In this document: positions 6,704 through 14,622 of the stretch, piece by piece | Layout: each line of letters opens with the position of its first letter | Numbering within the stretch: position 1 is the first letter of the stretch | Assembly (NCBI GenBank): GCA_020853175.1 | Contig: JADYZK010000178.1 | Span: 1 to 16,175 of the forward strand | Direction of reading: 5' to 3' | DNA: 16,175 bases | Source of the DNA: Bacteroidales bacterium | Lineage (GTDB): Bacteria > Bacteroidota > Bacteroidia > Bacteroidales > F082 | The notes under the pieces: model-generated | What the model was told of the DNA's origin: nothing | Database searches by the model: none | Seen by the model: only the letters and a program-made list of their open reading frames with translations | Made by a program: the position numbers and the translations under genes

Positions 6704-9314
6704 GGCCAAAATATGGATTTGCAATAGGTATGGTGGAATAGTTTTCGTATTTGTAGATGTCCCAATAGGTGTTTTCAAATCCATTGGTCGTCTCCAAAGG
6801 AACAAAATGATACTCTGTATTGAGCAGTTTCATGGGATAGTAGGGAAGACATTGCAGCGATTTGCTACCGTATTGTTGCATGAAATGTAAGAAATACCAA
6901 GCCATATCAAAGCCTTCAAAGGAATATTGGTCGGGTTCGGTGCTATAAGTGGAACGATAACTTTGGATAAAGTTGGTTGTAGTAGTACTTTCGTAGGTGA
7001 TAAAACCGATATTGAAAAAGTGTGTGTTAAGGCGTAACAAGCTTTCATTGAATAAGTTATCGAACCCGGCCCAATTGGGTAAGCCGATAAGCTTGACAGG
7101 AAGATTTTCTGAAAGTTGGTTCAGTTTGTTGAGAAACTCCATCGCAAACACCCGATCGTCACCGTAAGCAATCACGATGTTTTCGCGTGCTAAGGAGGCA
7201 TTTTTTCTAAAAAAACGCAAACTGTCGTTGTCGTAAGACAGTAGTTTTATCTCGTTTGGAAAAGTGGTAAATCCTTCGGGGTTACTTTGTAAGTTGCTAA
7301 TATCTATCCATTTACCTTCCACGTTGCTGTTAAAAGAAAGGTCGCTGTTGCGGCGAAGTTGGCGTGAAAGCTCCTCATTTTGTAAACGAACCTCCGCCGG
7401 CAATTTAGTTGTTAAAATCTCTTGAAGTTGCTTTACCTCCTCTACATTTTTAAACCGATGCGATTGATAAATAAACACCTTTGCCGTGGGATATCGGTTG
7501 GCAATAAGTGAGGCAAGCTGCTCCAATTGGGTGGATGGATCGGGTTTAACCTTGATAACATAAGGATTATTTTCAAGAATCTCGCGTCTTTGCGACATAG
7601 GATTCACGATCATGATTTCATGCTTGAGCGCAAAATCTGCCATTATTTTGAAGGGCTGGTTAAAAAACGGACCCACAATCAAATCCGTTTGCTGCATCGA
7701 AGGGTCGTTGAGGATAGCTTCGGCGGCGGCGGCGGATTGTCCCACATCATACACCTTGATTTCAATATTTAAGCCCTTCACGCGGCTCATTGAATCGGCG
7801 GCCAACACAAATCCTTTGTAAAAGGGGAGAAACCTCAAAGCTGTTTGAAGGTTTTCATCAGTGGGCTTAAAAGTTGCGCCTGATAGTCCTGCCTTATCCA
7901 ACTGCAACGGCAGCATTAACGCCACTTTGAACCTTTGGCTAAGCATCTTTGGATCTGGTGTACAAGCTGTTGTAAGGTTTTCATTCGGCATATCCGCTTG
8001 CTCATTTTCAGCAAGATGAGCTGTTTTGTCTTCACGTTTTACCTCATCAGGAAAAACAGGATGCGATCCTTTGGTATTGATGAGCGGAATGCGAACTTTC
8101 TGGTTTGGAAACACTTGCGACCCTATAGAGGGATTGTAAGCCTCAAGTTCTCTTTGGCTAAGGCCATAATCTTTGGCCAATTGTCTTGTTTTTTGTTGCG
8201 ATTCAACCTTGTGAATCAAGTAGGCTTCAGTTATTTTTTTTTTGGGGATCAAAATCTTTTGCCCCACTTTTAATGATTCCGATAAATTGGTGTTGGTTCT
8301 TTTTAAGTTGTCAACACCCACGCCATACCGACGCGAAATTTGATACAAGGTTTCGCCTTTGGCCACAATGTGACTTTCTAAAGTATCGCCACTAACCGAA
8401 GGCGCTATGCTTTGTACTTCATATTCAGGTAGTTTGAGTACCTGACCCACTTTTAATTTTTCTTGCAATCCGGGATTGGATTCCATGAGTTGCCGCTGGC
8501 TGATTTGGTATTTTTGCGAAATGCTGAAAAGGGTTTCCTTTGGCTTTACCACATGAATGTTCTTTTTGGTGATAGTAGCAGTCTCTGAGGCACTAACAGG
8601 TGTTTCGTTGTATTGAACGTTTTGCTCATTAGATGTATTGCCTCTGAGCGGAGCATCGAAAGGTGAAACGGTTTCTATCTTCGATGGTGGAGGCAATTGT
8701 GGTGTTTCTTTTGGAGAACTTCCTTTGGGGAGTGGCTGATTGTAAGGATCGTAACCGCTTCGCTTGAAGCGAGAATCGGTTACCGGTGGCCGATTGTCTT
8801 TTTTCGTGATGGGTATCAAAACATAATCACCTTCAGTAAAAGGAGCGCGAATGCTCGGATTGGCGTTGCGAATCAAACTTTCGTTGACAAGGTAAACATC
8901 TGAAAGGTATTTGAAGTTTTCGTTTTTGCCTGCCACATGATACACATAATCGTACTCAGCATCGTTGGGGTTGGAAACCATTGCGTTGGCTTGGGGCGGA
9001 TTTTGTCCGGTAGTGGTTCTCGACATGGGAATACGCAAGATTTGGTTGACCCGAATGCCACTTCGAGACTCTGAATTTTCATTCATAAGTGCTTCAACAG
9101 TAATGCCATATGCTTTTGCAATGCCGTAAAGCGTTTGTTGCGATTCAACTTTATGCAGGTAGTACGATTTGCCATTGTATTGCTCAACGATTTGCGAGAT
9201 GGCAATCTCATTTTGAGCAAAAGCAGACGCAAAGGGTAAAAACAACAACAGAACCCAAATCAACCGTATTTTACTGGCGGTAGAAAGCGTCTTCTTAAAG
9301 ATTTGTTTGCACAT
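6690..9314 (-). CDS. Exported LysM-repeat protein fused to a periplasmic binding-protein fold
   Basis: An 874-residue protein with a signal peptide (hydrophobic 17-32, likely cut after AFAQ at about 34). LysM or LysM-like domains lie at about 51-97, 125-169 (degenerate), 253-297, 314-357 and 366-411 (degenerate), each with the YxLHKVxxxETLYxIxxxY type pattern and an IP or LP end. They should bind peptidoglycan glycan chains. Residues about 460-870 resemble a type I periplasmic binding protein (amino-acid/LivJ type): VALMLPLQLD, then DLIVGPFFNQPF and YGDDRVFAMEFLN. No permease or ATPase lies nearby, so the binding fold may sense or tether rather than feed a transporter. The linker 170-250 is Pro/Ser/Thr-rich. 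The start is 12 bp after guaA; the end overlaps the lipoprotein gene. A run of ten A codes for K358-K360 (8234-8243). The domain calls are good; the ligand is unknown. Confidence 0.9.
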   Translation of the reverse strand: MCKQIFKKTLSTASKIRLIWVLLLFLPFASAFAQNEIAISQIVEQYNGKSYYLHKVESQQTLYGIAKAYGITVEALMNENSESRSGIRVNQILRIPMSRTTTGQNPPQANAMVSNPNDAEYDYVYHVAGKNENFKYLSDVYLVNESLIRNANPSIRAPFTEGDYVLIPITKKDNRPPVTDSRFKRSGYDPYNQPLPKGSSPKETPQLPPPSKIETVSPFDAPLRGNTSNEQNVQYNETPVSASETATITKKNIHVVKPKETLFSISQKYQISQRQLMESNPGLQEKLKVGQVLKLPEYEVQSIAPSVSGDTLESHIVAKGETLYQISRRYGVGVDNLKRTNTNLSESLKVGQKILIPKKKITEAYLIHKVESQQKTRQLAKDYGLSQRELEAYNPSIGSQVFPNQKVRIPLINTKGSHPVFPDEVKREDKTAHLAENEQADMPNENLTTACTPDPKMLSQRFKVALMLPLQLDKAGLSGATFKPTDENLQTALRFLPFYKGFVLAADSMSRVKGLNIEIKVYDVGQSAAAAEAILNDPSMQQTDLIVGPFFNQPFKIMADFALKHEIMIVNPMSQRREILENNPYVIKVKPDPSTQLEQLASLIANRYPTAKVFIYQSHRFKNVEEVKQLQEILTTKLPAEVRLQNEELSRQLRRNSDLSFNSNVEGKWIDISNLQSNPEGFTTFPNEIKLLSYDNDSLRFFRKNASLARENIVIAYGDDRVFAMEFLNKLNQLSENLPVKLIGLPNWAGFDNLFNESLLRLNTHFFNIGFITYESTTTTNFIQSYRSTYSTEPDQYSFEGFDMAWYFLHFMQQYGSKSLQCLPYYPMKLLNTEYHFVPLETTNGFENTYWDIYKYENYSTIPIANPYFGHERL

Positions 9315-9326
9315 AATACAAGTTTT

Positions 9327-10859
9327 TTATTCCCACTCAATGGTTGCCGGTGGCTTTGAGCTGATGTCGTAAACCACTCTGTTTACGCCTCTTACCTTGT
9401 TGATGATGTCGTTAGAAACCTTTGCAAGAAACGTGTAAGGAAGGTGAGTCCAATCGGCTGTCATTCCATCGGTGGAGTTCACCGCTCTGAGGGCAACAAC
9501 GTTTTCATAAGTTCGCTCATCGCCCATCACACCAACCGATTGCACAGGCAATAAAATAGCTCCTGCTTGCCACACGCTGTCGTACAAACCTTGCTTGTGT
9601 AGGCTTTCAATGTAAATGTCGTCCACTTCTTGCAAAATTCTCACTTTGTCGGCGGTGATGTCGCCAAGGATGCGGATGCCCAATCCCGGGCCTGGAAACG
9701 GATGGCGGTCAATGATAAAAGAGGGCAATCCCAACTGCCGACCGATGATGCGCACTTCATCTTTAAACAAAGTGTTTAAGGGTTCAACAACTTTAAGTTT
9801 CATGTAATCAGGTAGACCGCCAACATTATGGTGCGATTTGATGGTTGCCGAAGGGCCTTTGACCGAAACAGATTCAATCACATCAGGATAGATAGTGCCT
9901 TGAGCCAGCCATTTTACGTCTTCGATGAGGTGTGCCTCGTGATCGAAAATTTCGATAAACGTTCCACCGATAATTTTGCGTTTTTGTTCCGGCTCCGAAA
10001 CGCCTTTCAACGCATCAAGAAAACGGTCTGAGGCTTCCACGCCTTTCACGTTTAATCCAAGATCAAGGTAGGAATGGATGACTTTCTCGAACTCGTTTTT
10101 TCGCAACAGGCCGTTATCAACAAAAATGCAGTACAAATTTTTTCCGATGGCTTTGTGAAGCAAGATGGCAGCAACGCTGGAATCCACGCCGCCGCTCAGC
10201 CCCAAAACTACTTTGTCGTTTTGAAGTTTTTGCTGCAACTCCTTAACCGAGCTTTCGATGAAAGAGGCCGGGGTCCAACTTTGGTGGCAGTTGCAAATGT
10301 CAACTACGAAATTTTTCAATAAAGTGAGCCCTTCCACCGAATGATATACTTCGGGATGAAATTGAATGCCGTAGGTCTGTTCGCCGGCAACGTGAAATCC
10401 ACCAATGGCAACATCGGTAGTGCTAGCAATGATTTCGAAAGAGGGTGGAAGGGATAAAATGGTGTCGCCATGCGACATCCAAACTTGACTGTCTTTCGAC
10501 ATCGAATGAACCAAAGGACAATTATGGTCAATAAACGCTAGGTTGGCACGGCCATATTCTCTTGTGTTTGACGGCTCCACGCTCCCACCATTTTCGTAGG
10601 CCAAAAGCTGGGCACCATAGCAAATACCGAGAAGCGGCACCTTGCCTCTAAAAACTGAAAGATCGGGCGATTCGAGGATGCCATCGCGAACCGAAAATGG
10701 ACTTCCTGAGAGAATCACTCCTTTAATGGCAGATGAAAGTGCAGGAATATGATTGAATGGATGAATTTCACAATACACATTTAGTTCTCTTACACGTCTG
10801 GCAATCAGCTGGGTATATTGTGATCCGAAATCGAGAATCAAGATAGTTTCTTGTGTCAT
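9327..10859 (-). CDS. guaA: GMP synthase (glutamine-hydrolysing)
   Basis: A 510-residue enzyme that converts XMP, ATP and glutamine to GMP in the cytoplasm, the last step of de novo GMP synthesis. The N-terminal class I amidotransferase has its catalytic triad: C80 in GICYG, H168 and E170 in FHPE. The ATP-pyrophosphatase domain has the P-loop SGGVDSS (222-228). The C-terminal dimerisation domain shows the [15 protein letters not shown] stretch and the typical PPATIEWE end. The frame is open to 10910, but the family N-terminus ([15 protein letters not shown]) fits the ATG at 10857-10859; the extra upstream residues are hydrophobic read-through of the leader. It is the first gene of a minus-strand unit with the LysM protein (12 bp gap) and the lipoprotein. 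I see no purine riboswitch in the 121-bp upstream gap. Confidence 0.98.
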   Translation of the reverse strand: MTQETILILDFGSQYTQLIARRVRELNVYCEIHPFNHIPALSSAIKGVILSGSPFSVRDGILESPDLSVFRGKVPLLGICYGAQLLAYENGGSVEPSNTREYGRANLAFIDHNCPLVHSMSKDSQVWMSHGDTILSLPPSFEIIASTTDVAIGGFHVAGEQTYGIQFHPEVYHSVEGLTLLKNFVVDICNCHQSWTPASFIESSVKELQQKLQNDKVVLGLSGGVDSSVAAILLHKAIGKNLYCIFVDNGLLRKNEFEKVIHSYLDLGLNVKGVEASDRFLDALKGVSEPEQKRKIIGGTFIEIFDHEAHLIEDVKWLAQGTIYPDVIESVSVKGPSATIKSHHNVGGLPDYMKLKVVEPLNTLFKDEVRIIGRQLGLPSFIIDRHPFPGPGLGIRILGDITADKVRILQEVDDIYIESLHKQGLYDSVWQAGAILLPVQSVGVMGDERTYENVVALRAVNSTDGMTADWTHLPYTFLAKVSNDIINKVRGVNRVVYDISSKPPATIEWE

Positions 10860-10881
10860 AGCCACTATAAGGTTAAGGATG

Positions 10882-10889
10882 CAAAGGAA
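10882..10889 (-). promoter_or_regulatory. Possible -7 element for the guaA unit
   Basis: The minus strand reads TTCCTTTG followed by CA, one mismatch from TAnnTTTG, 22 bases before the guaA ATG. The TTTGCA end is shared with the elements before lepA and the peptidase. A run of eight T lies just upstream of it. No clear -33 element is seen. Confidence 0.35.
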
Positions 10890-10980
10890 CAAAAAAAAGC
10901 TATTGAACATAATTTGGCATTTTAATGTTTATTTAAATTCTATAAACAATTGAAATGTAACATTAACCAACCTCACTTTT

Positions 10981-12528
10981 ATGGAGCAATCAAATTCTAC
11001 CGTTGAAGCCAAAAAGGGCATGCTGGCTTACTTTTTATCTCTTGTTGAAAAGGGAGGCAATGCTCTGCCGCATCCGGCAACTTTATTTGCCTTATTTGCC
11101 GGTTTTGTGCTGGTGTTTTCGTGGGTAGGATTTATGTTGGGCTGGTCGGCCAAGCATCCGGCAACTGCCGAAGAGGTGATGGTGGTGAACCTCTTGTCGA
11201 AAGAAAGTATCCACCGTATTTTTACCGAATTGGTGAGAAATTATACCGGATTTGCGCCTTTAGGTATCGTTATGGTTTCATTATTAGGAATTGGAATTGC
11301 CGAAAGTAGCGGACTTATCAGCGCTGCCGTTCGGCTTTTGGTGGCCAAAGCTCCCAGAAAACTGCTCACCTATGTCATTGTTTTAGCGGGTATCATCTCC
11401 AACACAGCTTCCGATCTTGGATATGTGCTCATCATTCCAATGGCTGGATTGATTTTTCATGCAGTTGGAAGACATCCAATAGCCGGCATGGCAGCAGCTT
11501 TTGCAGGTGTTTCAGGTGGTTTCAGTGCCAACTTATTCATTGGAACAATTGATCCGCTTTTGGCGGGATTGTCCACCGAGTCGGCCACCATTATTGACGA
11601 AAACTATAAAGTGTTGCCTACATCGAATTATTACTTCATGGCTGCGTCCACTTTTCTTGTGGCATTTTTGGTAACCCTTGTGACCCACAAAGTGGTAGAA
11701 CCGCGATTGGGAACTTACAAAGGAGATGTGCCTGTTGAAGCCATGCATCCGCTCAATAAATTGGAAATAAAAGGTTTAAAATGGACCCTCATTGTGTTTC
11801 TGGCATGGATACTTTTAATTGCTTTCACCACTCTTCCCGAAAATGGGTTTTTCCGCGGGAAGGACAACTCCTTGCTTCATTCGCCGCTTTTAGAAGGTTT
11901 TATCACTCTTTTGTTTCTAATGGCCGGAAGCATGGGTTTTGTTTATGGCCGCATAACGGGTAAGTTTAAAAAAGATGCTGACCTTATCAAAGGTATGACG
12001 GAGAGCTTTAAAACGCTGGCCGGATTTTTAGTTCTGGTATTTTTTGCAGCACAGTTCGTGGCTTTCTTTAAGTGGAGCCACCTGGGGTTGGTTTTTGCTA
12101 TCAAAGGTGCGGCACTGCTGCAGGAAATCAATATTGGATTGGTTCCTTTAATACTTATTTTCGTGGTCTTGTCGGCTGTGCTCAACCTTTTTATGGGGAG
12201 TGCATCAGCCAAATGGGCCATTCTGGGTCCTGTTTTTATTCCGATGTTTATGTTGCTGGGCTATTCTCCTGAGCTTTCTCAAGCAGTGTTTCGGGTGGGT
12301 GACAGTGTAACCAATATCATTTCTCCCATGATGAGTTTCTTTGCCTTGATCATTGTTTATTTTGAAAAATATGACAGCAAATCGGGTCTTGGCACGCTCA
12401 TTTCTACCATGATGCCTTATTCAATAGTACTTTTCGTTGTTTGGACTGTGATGTTGATTGTTTGGGCTCTGTTAAATATTCCCTTAGGTCCCGGCGCACC
12501 TATTTTATACCAGGGTCCCATTATGTAG
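10981..12528 (+). CDS. AbgT-family transporter
   Basis: A 515-residue membrane protein, close to E. coli AbgT (508). The family moves p-aminobenzoyl-glutamate, and some members (MtrF, YdaH) have been reported to export sulfonamides using the proton gradient. About 11-13 hydrophobic segments are visible. Two family signatures stand out: SNTASDLGYVLIIPMAG (140-156) followed by GRHPIAGMAAAFAGVSGGFS (164-183), and in the second half GSASAKWAILGPVFIP (406-421) and RVGDSVTNIISPM (438-450); these form the substrate-site hairpins in the known structures. No abgA/abgB hydrolase genes lie beside it, so uptake and breakdown of folate fragments is not supported by context. The ATG is preceded by no Shine-Dalgarno sequence, and I could not find a convincing promoter in the 121-bp gap shared with guaA. 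Family firm, substrate open. Confidence 0.92.
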   Translation: MEQSNSTVEAKKGMLAYFLSLVEKGGNALPHPATLFALFAGFVLVFSWVGFMLGWSAKHPATAEEVMVVNLLSKESIHRIFTELVRNYTGFAPLGIVMVSLLGIGIAESSGLISAAVRLLVAKAPRKLLTYVIVLAGIISNTASDLGYVLIIPMAGLIFHAVGRHPIAGMAAAFAGVSGGFSANLFIGTIDPLLAGLSTESATIIDENYKVLPTSNYYFMAASTFLVAFLVTLVTHKVVEPRLGTYKGDVPVEAMHPLNKLEIKGLKWTLIVFLAWILLIAFTTLPENGFFRGKDNSLLHSPLLEGFITLLFLMAGSMGFVYGRITGKFKKDADLIKGMTESFKTLAGFLVLVFFAAQFVAFFKWSHLGLVFAIKGAALLQEINIGLVPLILIFVVLSAVLNLFMGSASAKWAILGPVFIPMFMLLGYSPELSQAVFRVGDSVTNIISPMMSFFALIIVYFEKYDSKSGLGTLISTMMPYSIVLFVVWTVMLIVWALLNIPLGPGAPILYQGPIM

Positions 12529-12562
12529 TTTCAATTAGAAAAGGAAGGTGTGCAACAAGGGT

Positions 12563-14542
12563 TCAATTTTTCCATCGGCCCCGTTCAAGCCTTTTGCACT
12601 TTGAAAGAATTTGCATCAGTGCTTTGGTTTGCACCGGTTTGTATAGCAGTTCGTCAATGCCTTGCGAAAGATATTTACTCTTGCTTTGTTGTAAAACATC
12701 GGCAGTAAGAGCAACAATGTGTGGTTGACGTTCTGCATGTAAACGTTCCCTTATGAGCTTTGTAGCCGTAAGTCCATCCATCACAGGCATTTGTATGTCC
12801 ATTAACACCACGTCATATACGCGCCGCTCTAAGGATTCGATGGCTTCTTTTCCGTTTTCAGCCAGTTTCACCTGGTAGCCATAGCGGTTAAGAACACCCA
12901 TTATTATACGTTGATTGATAGCGTTGTCCTCGACGACCAAAATGTCTAAAGGATGGTATTCTCCCATGCGTTCGTCCATTTGTATTTGTCGCTCAATGGT
13001 ATTCAGATCATCTGCCTTTCCGTTGAGTATGACTTCCATTCCTTCATATAACTCGTTATAATCTAATGGTTTAAGAAAAATTACTGTATCTTTTCTTATC
13101 ACGATGGGTTTGTCATTTATTTTTTCTCTTTCTTTTAAAAGAAGGTGAGGTAGCGGATGTTTTTCGCGTACGGCATCAATGAATCTGAGGTCAATTTTGA
13201 GGTTGGTTCTCAAATGGCTGATGAGCAGGTCATATTCCGGCAACCGATCGAGATAGGCAAGATTATCTTGTTCAATATGTTGGATATGTAAATCCATCTC
13301 ATTAAAAGTTAGGTACTTGCTGATAAGATCATCTAAAATCGGGTCAGTGGTCAGATACAGCACTTTTTTGTTTTTCAACAACGGAATTGGAGTCATTCCG
13401 TGGCTTCCCTCTACATGATGACAGGGCAGATGGATGATGAAAGTGGTGCCTTTGCCGGGATGGGTTTCCACTTCGATGTTTCCGTTCATTTGCTTTACAA
13501 GATGATCGCAAATGGTAAGCCCAAGTCCCACGCCTCTTTTGTTGCTGCTGTCGGTAGGCGCCTGCACATAAGGTTTGAACAATTGTGGAAGAATGTCTTC
13601 TTTAATTCCCGGACCTGAATCGGCAACTTTGATACATAGCAGTGGATTTTGTTGATCAAAACATTGCGTGACCTCGAAACGCACGAAGCCTTGCGGAGTG
13701 TATTTTATGGCATTATCGAGCAAGTTCATCACAATTTGTCTTATTCTAAGATCATCGCCCATAAACATTTGGGGCAACTGCGGATCGAAAAAGTGGAGCA
13801 ACTCCAGACGTTTTTCCATAGCCTCTTCCATCACACTTACCAAACATTCGCGCATGGCATCGCGCAGGTTAAAAGGCTTGTTGTGGATGCGAATGGTTCC
13901 GGCTTCAATTTTCGAATAGTCCAACAAATCGTTAAAAAGGGCCACGAGCAGGGTTCCGCTTTCGTGAATGGTGTCGGTATAAAAACGTTGTTTAGAGGTC
14001 AAATGGGTATCGAAAAGCATTTCGGTCATGCCGATGATGGCATTCAAAGGTGTCCGAATTTCGTGACTCATTCTGGTCAGCAAACGGTTGCTATATTCCT
14101 TGGCCTCGTGAATTTCGTCCTCCATTTTTTCTAATTGCTTCACTTTTGGAATCCATGAATGACATATAATCAATGTCTTATGTATTTTTTCAACAGTCAA
14201 ATCCTCTAAAAGAAGATAATCCCAAAGCCCTTGGCCCAACAAAGATTGTATTTCAGTTTCGAGTTCGGCAAGGGTGATAGCCACCACAGGCAAGTCAGAA
14301 AAGCGCTGAGCAATAAGGTCAATTAGCTCCTTGCAATTTTGGATTTCGCAGGCATCGAGCAACACGGCTTTGATGTTGCCATTGCTTAGCTGTTGAATTA
14401 TTTCGCCAAATGGCTGATTATCAATTCTATGAAAACATAAATTGCTCACCGATTTTGACAGTATGCTAGTGAGGTTAGTGGAGTTTTTCGAGCTAATCCA
14501 TAAGATATCCATTGGGCTACTTTTTATTGCCGCAAGATACAT
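12563..14542 (-). CDS. Cytoplasmic hybrid histidine kinase with C-terminal receiver
   Basis: A 659-residue protein without membrane segments. Residues about 11-125 have a receiver-like alternation (AVLLDACE with D63, DLPVVAIT) but lack the acidic pair. A short coiled coil (132-155) leads to HisKA with H160 in MSHEIRTPLN. The ATPase domain has an N-box with N273 and N277, DSGPGI (308-313) and GVGLGL (337-342). Residues about 392-505 form a second receiver-like region ending in FLKPLDYNEL, but the phosphoacceptor place reads YDLLISHL with no Asp. The C-terminal receiver (532-650) is complete: E538-D539, D582, T613 and K635. So phosphate should pass from H160 to D582, and no output domain is present; a separate phosphotransfer protein is expected elsewhere. 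The ATG at 14542 or the one at 14512 (residue 11, where the first fold begins) could be the start. It stands alone, 34 bp from the convergent transporter gene. Confidence 0.93.
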   Translation of the reverse strand: MYLAAIKSSPMDILWISSKNSTNLTSILSKSVSNLCFHRIDNQPFGEIIQQLSNGNIKAVLLDACEIQNCKELIDLIAQRFSDLPVVAITLAELETEIQSLLGQGLWDYLLLEDLTVEKIHKTLIICHSWIPKVKQLEKMEDEIHEAKEYSNRLLTRMSHEIRTPLNAIIGMTEMLFDTHLTSKQRFYTDTIHESGTLLVALFNDLLDYSKIEAGTIRIHNKPFNLRDAMRECLVSVMEEAMEKRLELLHFFDPQLPQMFMGDDLRIRQIVMNLLDNAIKYTPQGFVRFEVTQCFDQQNPLLCIKVADSGPGIKEDILPQLFKPYVQAPTDSSNKRGVGLGLTICDHLVKQMNGNIEVETHPGKGTTFIIHLPCHHVEGSHGMTPIPLLKNKKVLYLTTDPILDDLISKYLTFNEMDLHIQHIEQDNLAYLDRLPEYDLLISHLRTNLKIDLRFIDAVREKHPLPHLLLKEREKINDKPIVIRKDTVIFLKPLDYNELYEGMEVILNGKADDLNTIERQIQMDERMGEYHPLDILVVEDNAINQRIIMGVLNRYGYQVKLAENGKEAIESLERRVYDVVLMDIQMPVMDGLTATKLIRERLHAERQPHIVALTADVLQQSKSKYLSQGIDELLYKPVQTKALMQILSKCKRLERGRWKN

Positions 14543-14561
14543 TTTTATGATGAAAGATTGA

Positions 14562-14591
14562 TTGCCTTCGATGGCCGGTCGCGAACGTTTG
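14562..14591 (+). promoter_or_regulatory. Possible xseA promoter (-33 TTG and -7 AACGTTTG)
   Basis: TTG at 14562-14564, a 19-base spacer, then AACGTTTG followed by C at 14584-14591 (one mismatch to TAnnTTTG) lie in the 80-bp gap between the kinase gene and xseA. Transcription would start about 25-30 bases before the ATG. The spacing agrees with the Bacteroidota pattern, but the match is imperfect. Confidence 0.4.
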
Positions 14592-14622
14592 CCTATCTTA
14601 GCGGGCCATTTTTACACATGCA

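Noticed and set aside
6704..6805. N-terminal extension of 34 residues on the MORN-type lipoprotein
   Set aside because: It is a shadow frame of the LysM gene and would bury the signal peptide and lipobox.
7722..7737. Short GGC/GCG repeat tract in the LysM gene
   Set aside because: It codes for a run of alanines in a helix of the binding fold; too short and ordinary to be a functional repeat.
10860..10910. Upstream extension of guaA giving a hydrophobic leader of 17 residues
   Set aside because: GMP synthase is cytoplasmic and the family N-terminus begins at the ATG at 10859; the extension covers the likely promoter and is read-through of T-rich leader.
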